From NCBI RefSeq assembly GCF_036227485.1, contig NZ_CP109479.1, forward strand, positions 6,634,001 through 6,698,000: a DNA stretch of 64,000 nucleotides, read 5' to 3'. The position numbers were made by a program, and so were the translations under genes. The DNA comes from Streptomyces sp. NBC_01451. GTDB taxonomy: Bacteria; Actinomycetota; Actinomycetes; Streptomycetales; Streptomycetaceae. Each line of letters opens with the position of its first letter. The stretch's first letter is position 1. Positions 43,011 through 52,110 of the stretch are shown here, piece after piece. The notes under the pieces are model-generated. The model ran no database searches, was not told the origin of the DNA, and worked only from the letters and a program-made list of their open reading frames with translations.

Positions 43011-43706
43011 TCAGGGCTCGCCACCGGGGGCGATCAGGCCCGTCTCATAGGCCAGTACGACCGCCTGGACCCGGTCCCGCAGCTCCAGTTTCGACAGGAT
43101 GCGGCCGACGTGCGTCTTGACCGTGGTCGGGCTCAGGAACAGGTGTTCCGCCAGTTCGGCGTTGCTCAGACCCGTCGCCATCAGCCGCAGGACCTCCAGC
43201 TCACGGGGTGTCAGACCCGACAGGTCCGCGTGCCCGGCGGGGGATCGCGAGGGCTCCTGGCGGTGCGCGAAGCGTTCGATCAGACGGCGGGTGATCGCGG
43301 GTGCCAGCAGGGCGTCGCCGGACTGGACCAGGTGTACGGAGGCCACCAGGTGTTCCGGGGTGACGTCCTTGAGGAGGAAGCCGCAGGCACCGGCGGTCAG
43401 GGCGGCGTACACGTAGTGGTCGAGGTCGTAGGTGGTGAGGATGACGACGCGGGTTCCCCCGGCCTCCGGGGCGTCGTCGGCGAGGATCCGCCGCGTGGCC
43501 TCGATGCCGTCCATGCCCGGCATCCGGATGTCCATGAGGACCACGTCGGGCCGGGTACGGCGTACGGCGGCCACCGCCTCGGCCCCGTCGGCCGCCTCGG
43601 CGGTCACCTCGATGCCGTCGGCGGCCAGGATCATCCCGAAGCCCGTGCGGACCAGCGCCTGGTCGTCGGCGATGACGGCTCGGAGAGGTGGCTGGTCGTG
43701 GGTCAC
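43011..43706 (-). CDS. NarL/LuxR-family response regulator (partner kinase truncated)
   Basis: 231 aa from GTG 43706, overlapping the remnant kinase stop (GTGA). Receiver domain with Asp59 in VVLMDIRMPG and Lys in FLLKDV, then LuxR HTH LTPRELEVLRLMATGLSNAELA. Full length, but its cognate kinase gene upstream (43703-44129) lacks sensor and His domain, so it may be orphaned or cross-activated. Confidence 0.9.
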   Translation of the reverse strand: MTHDQPPLRAVIADDQALVRTGFGMILAADGIEVTAEAADGAEAVAAVRRTRPDVVLMDIRMPGMDGIEATRRILADDAPEAGGTRVVILTTYDLDHYVYAALTAGACGFLLKDVTPEHLVASVHLVQSGDALLAPAITRRLIERFAHRQEPSRSPAGHADLSGLTPRELEVLRLMATGLSNAELAEHLFLSPTTVKTHVGRILSKLELRDRVQAVVLAYETGLIAPGGEP

Positions 43707-44129
43707 GGGGTCCGCCACGGGACTCTGGCCGTGATGCGGTAACCGCCGGCGGGGGTCGGACCGGCGGTCAGCTCGCCGCCGTACACCGCGAGCCGTTCAC
43801 GCAGTCCGATCAGACCGCGGCCGTGGCCCGTCCCGTTGTCCTTCCCGATGTCCTTCCCCTGGCTGTCGCCTTCCGGCGGTGGGGAGTTGGGGGCGGTGGC
43901 ACGCGTGTTGCCGACCTCGATCAGGAGGCAGTCGTCGGTCCAGCCGATCAGTACGGAGGCCTCGGCGCCGGGTGCGTGCCTGATCGTGTTGGTCAGCGCC
44001 TCCTGCACCACGCGGTACGCCGTCAGGTCCACCCCGGGCGGCAACGGGTCGGGTGGCAGCGACACGGCGACGACGACCGGTGTCCCGGCGCCGCGCACCC
44101 GCTCCGTCAGGTGGCCGGTGCAACTCGGC
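43703..44129 (-). pseudogene. Truncated histidine kinase (HATPase remnant)
   Basis: The C-terminal about 140 residues of a NarL-type kinase are intact: TGHLTERVRGAGTPVVVAV, N-box YRVVQEALTNTIRHA, D/G boxes and GLIGLRERLAVYGGEL. Membrane sensor and the phospho-acceptor His domain are missing; upstream sequence is unrelated. In another frame 44110-44160 reads RIAEEHTRFSAELH, which could be a scrap of the lost His domain. The frame continues to 44344 only through MFS-like sequence. A non-functional kinase is likely. Confidence 0.8.
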
Positions 44130-44290
44130 CGAGAACCGGGTGTGCTCCTCCGCAATCCGACGCTGCCAGAAACCGCCGGGCTGGCCAGCACCCCGGCGAC
44201 CAACAGCATGCCCCCTGGGGCCCGACCGATCGGAGAGCGGGGCCCCGCCCGCTGGAACGCGCGGTCGGCAACGACGGTGCCGACGACCAA

Positions 44291-44343
44291 CTGCACTACC
44301 GGCGTCGTCACCAGTGCGTTCCGCATGCCCATCCCTGGGGCCA
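44291..44343 (-). pseudogene. Duplicated 3' fragment of the neighbouring MFS gene
   Basis: 53 nt matching 44451-44503 at 47 positions; encodes APGMGMRNALVTT against APGMGMRDALVTT near the C-terminus of the MFS gene at 44391. It is fused in frame to the kinase remnant, showing a duplication or recombination here. Confidence 0.85.
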
Positions 44344-44390
44344 AAGCGCGTACGGCGGGGTGACGCAGTCGGGGTGGGCGCGGCAGACGC

Positions 44391-45824
44391 TCACCCGATC
44401 TTCCGCGGCAGCCGCAGGCTGAGCAGTGTCGTCAGCGCGATGCCTCCCACCTGCACCACCAGCGTCGTCACCAGCGCGTCCCGCATGCCCATACCCGGGG
44501 CCAGGGAGAGGAACAGCGTGCCCAGGGTCGCCACGCCCAGCGCCAGCGCGGACTGCTGGGTCGTGACCATCACCCCGCTGCCGACGCCCGCCCGGGCCGG
44601 CTCGACCTCCGAGAGGATGATCCGGAACAGCACGGGGAGCTGAAGCGCCTGCCCCGCACCCGCGACCGCCGCACCCGGCAGCAGTTCCACCAGCCCCAGG
44701 TCCGGCCAGGAACGCCACACCGCGACGGCGATGAGAGCCACGCCCACCCCCTGGATCAGGCCGCCGACGGTGACGACCCGGGTGCCGTACCGGGCGACCA
44801 GACGCGGTCCGGCCAGGGAGACGCCGAAGAACGTCACCGCCATCGGGGCCAGCGCCAGCCCCGCCCGCACCGGACCCAGGCCCGCGCCCTGTTGCAGGGC
44901 TACCGCGATCACGAACATGAAGCCGCTGAAGCCGATCGCGAACGGCACGATCATCAGCAGGCCCCTGCGCAGCGACGTCAGCGCGAAGAGCGTCGGCGGT
45001 ACGAGTGGAGTGCGGCCCTTGCGGTCGGCGCCGCGCTCGATCGCGTAGAACGCCGCCGCGGCGAACGGGAACGTGGCCAGCGACAGCCAGGTCCACAGCG
45101 GCCAGCCCGCCGCCCGGCCCTCGGTGAGCGGGGCCAGCAGTGTGATCAGGGCGACCCCCAGGAGGAGTGTGCCGGGGACGTCCACCGGTTCCGGGTGCTG
45201 CGAGCGGGTCTCGGGGACCGACCGGGCGGCCAGGACCAGACCGAGCAGCACCACCGGCACGTTCACCAGGAACACCGAGCGCCAGCCCGTGCCCGCGATG
45301 TCGGCGGCCACCAGTACGCCGCCGAGGATCTGGCCCGCCACCATCGACAGGCCCGCCGTCGCGCCGTACAGGCCCATCGCCCTGGCGCGGCGCGGGCCCG
45401 CCGTCGCGGACTGGATCGTCGCGAGCACCTGCGGCAGCATCGCCGCCGACGCCGCGCCCTGTGCGATCCGGGCCGCCACCAGGGTCCAGGCGGTCGGCGC
45501 CAGACCGCAGGCCAGCGAGGTGACGGCGAAGGCCGCCATGCCGCCCAGGAAGAGCCGGCGTCGGCCGAAGAGGTCGCCGAGCCGCCCGCCGAGGACGAGC
45601 AGGACGGCGTACGAGACCCCGTACCCGGCGACCACCAGTTCGAGGACGGCCTCGCTCGCCGCGAGGTCCCGGCCGATGGTGGGCAGGGCGACGTTGACGA
45701 TGAAGAAGTCGATGAGCGGGAGGGCCGCGCCGAGGAGCACGGTGAACAGTCCGAGTCCGCCGAGTACGGGCGGTCCGGCCGGAGAACGGACAGAGGCGGT
45801 GGGTGAGGTGCTTGTGTCGGTCAC
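44391..45824 (-). CDS. MFS transporter, DHA2 (EmrB/QacA) family
   Basis: 477 aa from GTG 45824. Helix-rich throughout; motif A GGRLGDLFGRRRLFLGG in the loop after helix 2 and the DHA2 start FFIVNVALPTIGRDL. Proton-driven drug exporter. A much longer frame reaching 46430 is an antisense shadow of the XRE regulator gene. Divergent from that regulator, which probably controls it. Its 3' end exists in a partial second copy at 44291-44343. Confidence 0.92.
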   Translation of the reverse strand: MTDTSTSPTASVRSPAGPPVLGGLGLFTVLLGAALPLIDFFIVNVALPTIGRDLAASEAVLELVVAGYGVSYAVLLVLGGRLGDLFGRRRLFLGGMAAFAVTSLACGLAPTAWTLVAARIAQGAASAAMLPQVLATIQSATAGPRRARAMGLYGATAGLSMVAGQILGGVLVAADIAGTGWRSVFLVNVPVVLLGLVLAARSVPETRSQHPEPVDVPGTLLLGVALITLLAPLTEGRAAGWPLWTWLSLATFPFAAAAFYAIERGADRKGRTPLVPPTLFALTSLRRGLLMIVPFAIGFSGFMFVIAVALQQGAGLGPVRAGLALAPMAVTFFGVSLAGPRLVARYGTRVVTVGGLIQGVGVALIAVAVWRSWPDLGLVELLPGAAVAGAGQALQLPVLFRIILSEVEPARAGVGSGVMVTTQQSALALGVATLGTLFLSLAPGMGMRDALVTTLVVQVGGIALTTLLSLRLPRKIG

Positions 45825-45936
45825 GCCGACCAGCGTCCGCCTACCCTGAGGGTGGTACCAGAGTCTCTTTATCCTGGTAGTAGCAGCACCTGGAAACAGG
45901 GTCCGGAGGGAGAACGAGGGAAGGGAAAGTAGGACC
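45825..45936. promoter_or_regulatory. Divergent promoter region of MFS exporter and XRE regulator
   Basis: 112 nt, containing palindrome TGGTACCA (45853-45860) and repeated TGGTA units (45853 and 45875 region), a plausible regulator operator. The MFS start is only 28 nt from the palindrome. Confidence 0.45.
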
Positions 45937-46902
45937 GTGACCACGACGAGCATCGCCACCGCCCAGGAAACCACCGCCCAGGAAACCGTGGCTCGGCGGG
46001 AGCGGCGGCGGCCCGGCGCGCGCGGCTCGGACATCCGGCGCCACGAGCTCGCCGTCTTCCTGCGCAGCCGCCGCGAGCGCATCACCCCCGAGCAGGTCGG
46101 CCTGCCGCGCGGCAGACGCCGCCGTACGCCGGGCCTGCGCCGCGAGGAGGTCGCCCAGCTCTCCGCGGTGGGCGTCACCTGGTACACCTGGCTCGAACAG
46201 GCGCGCGCGATCCAGGTCTCCGAACAGGTGCTCGACGCCCTCGCTCGCACCCTGCTCCTCGACGCGAGCGAACGCGCCCACCTCTTCCAGCTGGCCGGAG
46301 CCGTCGACCCCACCCCCGCCGCGAGCTGCCCGACGATCACTCCCGCCCTGCGTGAACTCCTGCGCGCCCTCGACCCCATCCCGGCGTGCATCCAGAACAG
46401 CCGGTACGACATCCAGGCGTACAACCGCACCTACAGCCGCCTCATGGGCGACCTGGACGCCGTGCCGCCCGAGGACCGCAACCTCATGCTGCTCGTCTAC
46501 ACGAACGAGGAGTGGCGCTCGTCGGTCGTCCTGCTCGAAGAGACGATGCGGGTGATGGCGGCCAAGCTCCGCGTCCAGCAGGCGGCCCATCTCGGCGACC
46601 CCGCCTGGAAGCTGATGCTGAAGCGGCTGCGCACCGAGTCCCCGGAGTTCTGCGCGATCTGGGAGCGGTACGAGGTGGTCAGCGCCCTGGGCAAGACCAA
46701 GCAGTTCCGCAATCCGTACGTCGGCCTGCTCACCGTCGACCACACCGACCTCTGGCTCGCCCCGGAACTGGGCACCCGCCTGGTGACCCTGGTCCCGACG
46801 GACGAGGAGACGCGCGCACGCCTGGAGAAGCTGTACTCGATGGTCCTGGCCGGGGAGCGCGAAGCGGGAAGCGGGGCGCGGGAGCTGAGGGCGGGGAGCT
46901 GA
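45937..46902 (+). CDS. XRE-family regulator with MmyB-like ligand domain
   Basis: 321 aa, GTG start. After a basic N-terminus comes an HTH (about 35-95) with LGLRREEVAQLSAVGVTWYTWLEQ-type sequence, then a PAS-like MmyB domain (about 115-290) with NPYVGLLTVDHTDLWLAPE. This family in actinobacteria represses an adjacent exporter or oxidoreductase; the divergent MFS gene is the obvious target. Confidence 0.9.
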   Translation: MTTTSIATAQETTAQETVARRERRRPGARGSDIRRHELAVFLRSRRERITPEQVGLPRGRRRRTPGLRREEVAQLSAVGVTWYTWLEQARAIQVSEQVLDALARTLLLDASERAHLFQLAGAVDPTPAASCPTITPALRELLRALDPIPACIQNSRYDIQAYNRTYSRLMGDLDAVPPEDRNLMLLVYTNEEWRSSVVLLEETMRVMAAKLRVQQAAHLGDPAWKLMLKRLRTESPEFCAIWERYEVVSALGKTKQFRNPYVGLLTVDHTDLWLAPELGTRLVTLVPTDEETRARLEKLYSMVLAGEREAGSGARELRAGS

Positions 46903-46977
46903 GAGGCGGAGGGGGCGGATGGAGCGGAGGGGGCGGCCGGGACACCCGCCGCCACCGCGATGTGCCGCAGCGACGGC

Positions 46978-48504
46978 TCACCCCGCGGTGCGCGCCTCCG
47001 AGGCGCCCCGCACGTCAGCATCCCCGCCCTCGCCCTCGGCCTCGCCTCCGTCGTCACGCGAGGCGCTCCCGCTCGCGCCGTCTCCGTCCTCCAGGCGTCC
47101 GGCCGCCCGCTCCGCCGTCCGCCGGGCCCAGCCGCCGGTCGTGACGGCGCCCAGGACCAGTACGGCCAGACCGCAGCCCGCGATGATCCACCAGCCGGGC
47201 CGCGCCGCGGCGGCGAACACCTCCTTGTACGGGCCCGCCCCGATGCCCGACGCCAGCACCGCGCCGATCACCGCGACCCCCAGCGTGCCGCCGGTCTGAC
47301 GGCTGGTGGAGGCGACCGCGGCGGCCACCCCGGCCTGGGACCGGGGCATGCCCGAGACGGCCGTGTTGGTGATGGGCGCGTTGACGAAGCCGAAGCCGAG
47401 GCCGAACACGAAGTACCCGATGACCAGCGTCACGTTCGACGACTCCGCGTCGAACCCGGCGAACAGGACCCCGCTCACCGTCATCGCGACCCCTGCCGTG
47501 AGCAGCGAGAACCGTGGCCCCCGGCTGCCGACCAGCCGCCCCGAGAGCGGCGCGCACACGAAGCACATCACCGCCATCGGCAGCATCCACAGACCGGCGT
47601 GCAGTGCGGACAGCCCCCGCACGTTCTGCAGGTACAGCGTCGACAGGAACAGGAATCCGCTCAGCGCCGCGAACGCGCTGACCGCGATCACGGTCGCCCC
47701 GCTGAACGGCGCCGACCGGAAGAACCGCAGGTCGATGAGGGGTTCGGTGCGCCGGGGCTCGTAATAGAGCAGTCCGAGCAGCGCGGCCAGGGAGACCGCT
47801 CCGAAGGCGAGCGTGTGGGTGGCCGGCGAACTCGGCGCCTCGATGATCGCGTACGTCAGCGAGCCGAGCAGCGCGATGACCAGGACCTGGCCGACCGGGT
47901 CCGGGCGGCGGGCCTTGGGCGCCCGGGACTCGGGGACGTACCGCAGGGTCAGCAGGAGCGCGACGAGGCCCACCGGTAGGTTGATCCAGAAGATCGAGCG
48001 CCAGCCGACGGAGTCCACGAGCAGGCCGCCGATGATCGGGCCGGCGGCCATGGAAATGCCGACCACCCCGCCCCACACCCCGATCGCCCGGGCCCGCTCG
48101 CGCGGGTCGGTGAAGGTGTTGGTGATGATCGACATGGCGACCGGGTTGAGCATCGAGCCGCCGACCGCCTGGATCATGCGGAACACGATGAGCCAGTCGA
48201 GGCTCGGGGCGAGCGAGCAGAGCACCGAGCCGAGCGTGAACAGCACCAGCCCGGTCAGGAAGACCCGGCGGCGGCCGATCCGGTCGGCGGTCGAGCCCGC
48301 CAGCATCAGCAGCGAGGCCAGCACCAGCGTGTACGCGTCGAGCGCCCACTGCATACCGGCCACGCTCGCGCCCAGATCCCTCTCCATGGAGGGGAGCGCG
48401 ACGTTGAGCACGGTGACGTCGAGGCTCACGATCAGCAGGCTCATGCAGCAGATCGCGAGCACCAGCATGCGGCGGCGGGGACTCAGCTCGGACATGCGGT
48501 CCAT
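46978..48504 (-). CDS. MFS transporter, DHA2 (EmrB/QacA) family
   Basis: 508 aa, 14 predicted helices; SLDVTVLNVALPSMERDL at helix 1 and GSTADRIGRRRVFLTG motif A, GVVGISMAAGPIIGGLLVD motif C of drug:H+ antiporters. Gly/Ala/Glu/Asp-rich C-terminal tail (about 465-508). Divergent from dus with a short promoter region that contains ACTAATGACT. Regulator not identified next to it. Confidence 0.93.
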   Translation of the reverse strand: MDRMSELSPRRRMLVLAICCMSLLIVSLDVTVLNVALPSMERDLGASVAGMQWALDAYTLVLASLLMLAGSTADRIGRRRVFLTGLVLFTLGSVLCSLAPSLDWLIVFRMIQAVGGSMLNPVAMSIITNTFTDPRERARAIGVWGGVVGISMAAGPIIGGLLVDSVGWRSIFWINLPVGLVALLLTLRYVPESRAPKARRPDPVGQVLVIALLGSLTYAIIEAPSSPATHTLAFGAVSLAALLGLLYYEPRRTEPLIDLRFFRSAPFSGATVIAVSAFAALSGFLFLSTLYLQNVRGLSALHAGLWMLPMAVMCFVCAPLSGRLVGSRGPRFSLLTAGVAMTVSGVLFAGFDAESSNVTLVIGYFVFGLGFGFVNAPITNTAVSGMPRSQAGVAAAVASTSRQTGGTLGVAVIGAVLASGIGAGPYKEVFAAAARPGWWIIAGCGLAVLVLGAVTTGGWARRTAERAAGRLEDGDGASGSASRDDGGEAEGEGGDADVRGASEARTAG

Positions 48505-48560
48505 AGTACGGCTAACTAATGACTTTGGCTGTACTCCGTTCGGTGCGCGAGAATGGCCCG

Positions 48561-49715
48561 ATGTCCACGCCCGTCACCGCCCCCGCAAGCCTCCTCCGCA
48601 TCGGCCCGCACACCGTGCAGCCGCCCGTCGTCCTCGCGCCCATGGCCGGGATCACGAACGCGCCCTTCCGCACCCTGTGCCGGGAGTTCAGCGGCGGCAA
48701 GGGCCTGTTCGTCAGCGAGATGATCACGACCCGGGCGCTGGTCGAACGCAACGAGAAGACCATGCAGCTGATCCACTTCGACGCGACGGAGAAGCCGCGC
48801 TCGATCCAGCTGTACGGCGTCGACCCGGCGACCGTCGGCAAGGCCGTCCGCATGATCGCGGAGGAGGACCGCGCCGACCACATCGACCTCAACTTCGGGT
48901 GCCCCGTCCCGAAGGTGACGCGGAAGGGCGGCGGCTCGGCACTCCCGTACAAGCGGCACCTGCTGCGCGCGATCCTGCGCGAGGCGGTGTCCGGCGCCGG
49001 GGACATCCCCGTCACGATGAAGATGCGCAAGGGCATCGACGACGACCACATCACCTACCTCGACGCCGGCCGGATCGCGGTGGAGGAGGGCGTGACGGCC
49101 ATCGCGCTGCACGGCCGCACCGCCGCCCAGCACTACGGCGGCACGGCCGACTGGGACGCGATCGCCCGCCTCAAGGAGCACGTGCCGGAGATCCCCGTCC
49201 TCGGCAACGGCGACATCTGGTCGGCCGAGGACGCCCTGCGGATGGTCCGGGAGACCGGGTGCGACGGAGTCGTGGTCGGACGCGGGTGCCTCGGGCGGCC
49301 GTGGCTGTTCGCGGACCTGGTGGCCGCCTTCGAGGGACGTACGGACGCCATCGCGCGCCCGTCCCTCCGCGAGGTCGCCGACATCATGGTCCGGCACGCC
49401 ACGCTGCTCGGCGAGTGGATCGGGGACGAGCCGCGCGGGGTCATCGACTTCCGCAAGCACGTCGCCTGGTACCTGAAGGGCTTCGCGGTCGGCTCGGAGA
49501 TGCGCAAGCGCCTCGCGATCACGTCGTCCCTGGAGGAACTCCGTGCCGGCCTGGACGAGTTGGACCTCGACCAGGCCTGGCCGCTCGGCGCCGACGGGCC
49601 CCGTGGCCGTACGTCCGGCAACAACCGGGTGGTGCTGCCGGAGGGCTGGCTGAAGGACCCGTACGACTGCGCGGGCGTGAGCGAGGACGCGGAGTTGGAC
49701 ACGTCCGGGGGGTGA
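48561..49715 (+). CDS. dusB: tRNA-dihydrouridine synthase
   Basis: 384 aa from ATG 48561. Dus family FMN TIM barrel: VVLAPMAGITNAPFR, LYGVDPATVGKAVRM, DLNFGCPVPKVTRKGGGSAL with catalytic Cys in FGCP, IALHGRTAAQHYGG, VLGNGDIWSAEDAL. Reduces uridine to dihydrouridine in the tRNA D loop using FMN/NADPH. The C-terminal helical domain binds tRNA. Followed by a strong bidirectional terminator. Confidence 0.95.
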   Translation: MSTPVTAPASLLRIGPHTVQPPVVLAPMAGITNAPFRTLCREFSGGKGLFVSEMITTRALVERNEKTMQLIHFDATEKPRSIQLYGVDPATVGKAVRMIAEEDRADHIDLNFGCPVPKVTRKGGGSALPYKRHLLRAILREAVSGAGDIPVTMKMRKGIDDDHITYLDAGRIAVEEGVTAIALHGRTAAQHYGGTADWDAIARLKEHVPEIPVLGNGDIWSAEDALRMVRETGCDGVVVGRGCLGRPWLFADLVAAFEGRTDAIARPSLREVADIMVRHATLLGEWIGDEPRGVIDFRKHVAWYLKGFAVGSEMRKRLAITSSLEELRAGLDELDLDQAWPLGADGPRGRTSGNNRVVLPEGWLKDPYDCAGVSEDAELDTSGG

Positions 49716-49804
49716 GGTTCCCCTCCGGGGGTGAGTTGTTCGGCTGCGGGTCCGTCGTGGCTGGTCGCGCCCACGCGGCGGAGCCGCACATCGATACAGC
49801 CCCG

Positions 49805-49848
49805 CGCCCCTGGGTGGCCGGGGGCGTTGCCCCGGCCACCCAGGGGCG
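49805..49848. terminator. Strong bidirectional terminator between dus and LTA-synthase-like gene
   Basis: Perfect 19-bp stem (49805-49823 with 49830-49848), loop GCGTTG, between two convergent genes. Confidence 0.92.
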
Positions 49849-49859
49849 TCGACGGTCGT

Positions 49860-51926
49860 TTACGGGTGCGGTGTTGAGCCGTATGCCGTGAGGAACTTGT
49901 CGCGGAAGGCGCTCATCTTCCAGACCGGGGCGTTGTGGGCGGGGCGCAGGCCGTCCGTCCAGTTCCAGTCGGCGATCTTGTCGAGGACCTTCGGGTCCTT
50001 GGCGACGACCGACACCGGCACGTCACGGCTGGCGTTGCTGCCGCTGACCCGGGACATGGGCTGGTGGTCGCCTAGGAAGACGAGGACGGTGTTGTCGGTG
50101 CCGTACCGGGTCAGCCAGTCGATGAGGCTGGTGACCGAGTACTGGATCGACTTGCCGTACTCCGCCTTGGCCTCGGGGCCGTTGTAGAGGACGTCCTTCG
50201 GGTTCTTGCCCGCCTTCTGGATCGCGTTGAACACCGTGCCGTCGCCGAGCTCGTCCTGCGGCACCGTCTTCGGAAGCGGCGCCCAGGGCTGGTGGCTCGA
50301 CGTCAGGATGATCTCCGACATCAGCGGCTTGGCCTGCTTCCTACCGTGCTCCAGGCGCTGGTAGGCCTCCAGCGTGTACTGGTCCGGCATGGTCGACCAG
50401 CTGAACTTCGGCCCCTTGTAACCGAGGTCCTTCGACGCGTAGTTCTTCTCCAGGCCGTAGAACTTCGCCTCCGGCCAGCTCTTCTGCACGCCCGGCATCA
50501 CGCCGACCGTCCGCCAGTCGCCGGTGCGCCGGAACACTTCGGGGAGGGTGAGGCGGTCGCTGTTGACGAGGGTGCGGTAGCGCTGCTGGTTGTTGATCCA
50601 CAGGCCCGACAGGAACGTGGAGTGGCCGAGCCAGCTGCTGCCGCCGTACGTCGCCGAGGTCAGCCAGCCGCTCTTCGCGGCGAACCCGGCGTCCGTGAGG
50701 GCCTGCGCCTGGTCGGCGAGCGTCTGGTCGACGCCGGGCGACATGATCGGGTCCTCGATCGCACTGCGGCCGTAGCTCTCGATGAACGTGAAGATGACGT
50801 CCTTGCCGCGCAGGTCCGGCACCAGCTGGTCACCCGGCGTCTTGGCGAACGGGTCGTTCTTCGCCAGCTCCTTGAACTCCGCCTCGTCGCGCAGGGTGTC
50901 GCTCACCCGCCGCGCGTGCACCTTGACGACCCCGGCGGTGTGGTCCGACGCGATCGGCACTCCGCCGACCGTGAGGCCCAGGGACATGCAGGTGATCCAG
51001 ACGGTGCCGGCGATGAGCGCGCCCTTGGTGGCGACGGCGTTGTGGCGGGCCAGCTGATTGCTGAGCCGCACGGTCGCGAGGGCCGTCCCGGCGAGCAGGA
51101 ACAGCACGAGCAGGAACACCCCGATGGTGGCGGCGATCGACCCCACCGCGCCGAAGGAGTCGGTGAGGTACGACTGCGCGTCGCTCAGCAGCGCCCAGTC
51201 GAGCAGCACGTTGAAGTGCCGGCCCAGGAACTCGACGAAGCCCATGTCCAGCAGGTTCACCACGGTGACCGCGCCCAGGAAGACGCCGATGCACGCGGCC
51301 GTGATCACGCGCGGCCGGCGCGGCATCGCGAGCAGCACGACGGCCCCGACGATCGCCTCGGCCGGGAGCCGCAGGAACTCGGTGATCCGCAGGTTGCCGA
51401 AGGTGTTCGGCATCTGCAGGGCGACGAGAACGAGAAGCGCGGAGAGGGCGGTCGCCGCCCAGCCCAGGTTGCGGGCGGCGACGGGGCGCCGGGTACGCCA
51501 GTCGGCCTTGGTCGCCGCCTGGTCGGGCTCTGCCCTGTCGGCCGCGTCGGGCGCGTCGGTCACCTCAGTGACCTCAGCAGCCTCAGCGGTGTCTGCTGCG
51601 TCTGATACCTCAGCGGCGTCAGTGCCCTCGGTGGCCTTGCTGGTGGCCTTGTCCGGCGTTTCCGAGGCCGGGTCCGGGCCCGGGTCCGGCTCGATGGCGG
51701 GCTCGGCGGGGTCCACGGCGGACGTGGGCTGCTTTCCGGCCGCCGGTCCGGGAGTCGGCTCGGCGGCCGGTCGAGCCGTCGCCTCCGGCTCCTCGACCGC
51801 CGTACCGGCGGCATCGGTTGCTTCAGTGACGGCCTGGCCCTGGCTCGAAGGCACCTCGGACGGTGCCTCGGAAGGTCCCTCGGGGGTGGCGTCCGTCGAT
51901 GGGTTGGTGCGAGTGAACAGAGGCAC
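49860..51926 (-). CDS. LTA-synthase-like membrane sulfatase
   Basis: 688 aa from GTG 51926 (AAGGA about 10 nt upstream; ATG 51998 would add 24 residues). An N-terminal acidic, Ala/Pro/Glu/Thr-rich disordered segment (about 1-150), five membrane helices (about 150-330), then an alkaline-phosphatase-superfamily domain (about 380-675) with DVIFTFIESYGRSA, the nucleophile region SATYGGSSWLGHSTFLSG, and VLVFLGDHQPMS metal-binding Asp-His. LtaS-family enzymes move glycerol-phosphate or similar groups at the cell surface; role in Streptomyces unknown. Confidence 0.88.
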   Translation of the reverse strand: MPLFTRTNPSTDATPEGPSEAPSEVPSSQGQAVTEATDAAGTAVEEPEATARPAAEPTPGPAAGKQPTSAVDPAEPAIEPDPGPDPASETPDKATSKATEGTDAAEVSDAADTAEAAEVTEVTDAPDAADRAEPDQAATKADWRTRRPVAARNLGWAATALSALLVLVALQMPNTFGNLRITEFLRLPAEAIVGAVVLLAMPRRPRVITAACIGVFLGAVTVVNLLDMGFVEFLGRHFNVLLDWALLSDAQSYLTDSFGAVGSIAATIGVFLLVLFLLAGTALATVRLSNQLARHNAVATKGALIAGTVWITCMSLGLTVGGVPIASDHTAGVVKVHARRVSDTLRDEAEFKELAKNDPFAKTPGDQLVPDLRGKDVIFTFIESYGRSAIEDPIMSPGVDQTLADQAQALTDAGFAAKSGWLTSATYGGSSWLGHSTFLSGLWINNQQRYRTLVNSDRLTLPEVFRRTGDWRTVGVMPGVQKSWPEAKFYGLEKNYASKDLGYKGPKFSWSTMPDQYTLEAYQRLEHGRKQAKPLMSEIILTSSHQPWAPLPKTVPQDELGDGTVFNAIQKAGKNPKDVLYNGPEAKAEYGKSIQYSVTSLIDWLTRYGTDNTVLVFLGDHQPMSRVSGSNASRDVPVSVVAKDPKVLDKIADWNWTDGLRPAHNAPVWKMSAFRDKFLTAYGSTPHP

Positions 51927-52110
51927 CCCGGAGGTCCTTCCGTGTGAAGCCGTGCAGGAGGCGGCGGACCCGGCGCGGGAGCCGAGGTCCGCCACCATCC
52001 CGTACGGCGGGCCCTCAGCCTCCGTTCAGCCTTCGCGCCCAAGCACCCGGCAAACACCGGGCAAACGCCTCACCAAGCCCGACCGGCCGCACACCTCTCG
52101 GTACGTCCCC

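Noticed and set aside
44391-46430. Extension of the MFS gene to 46430
   Set aside because: It passes through the XRE regulator gene in antisense; GTG 45824 gives a normal MFS N-terminus.
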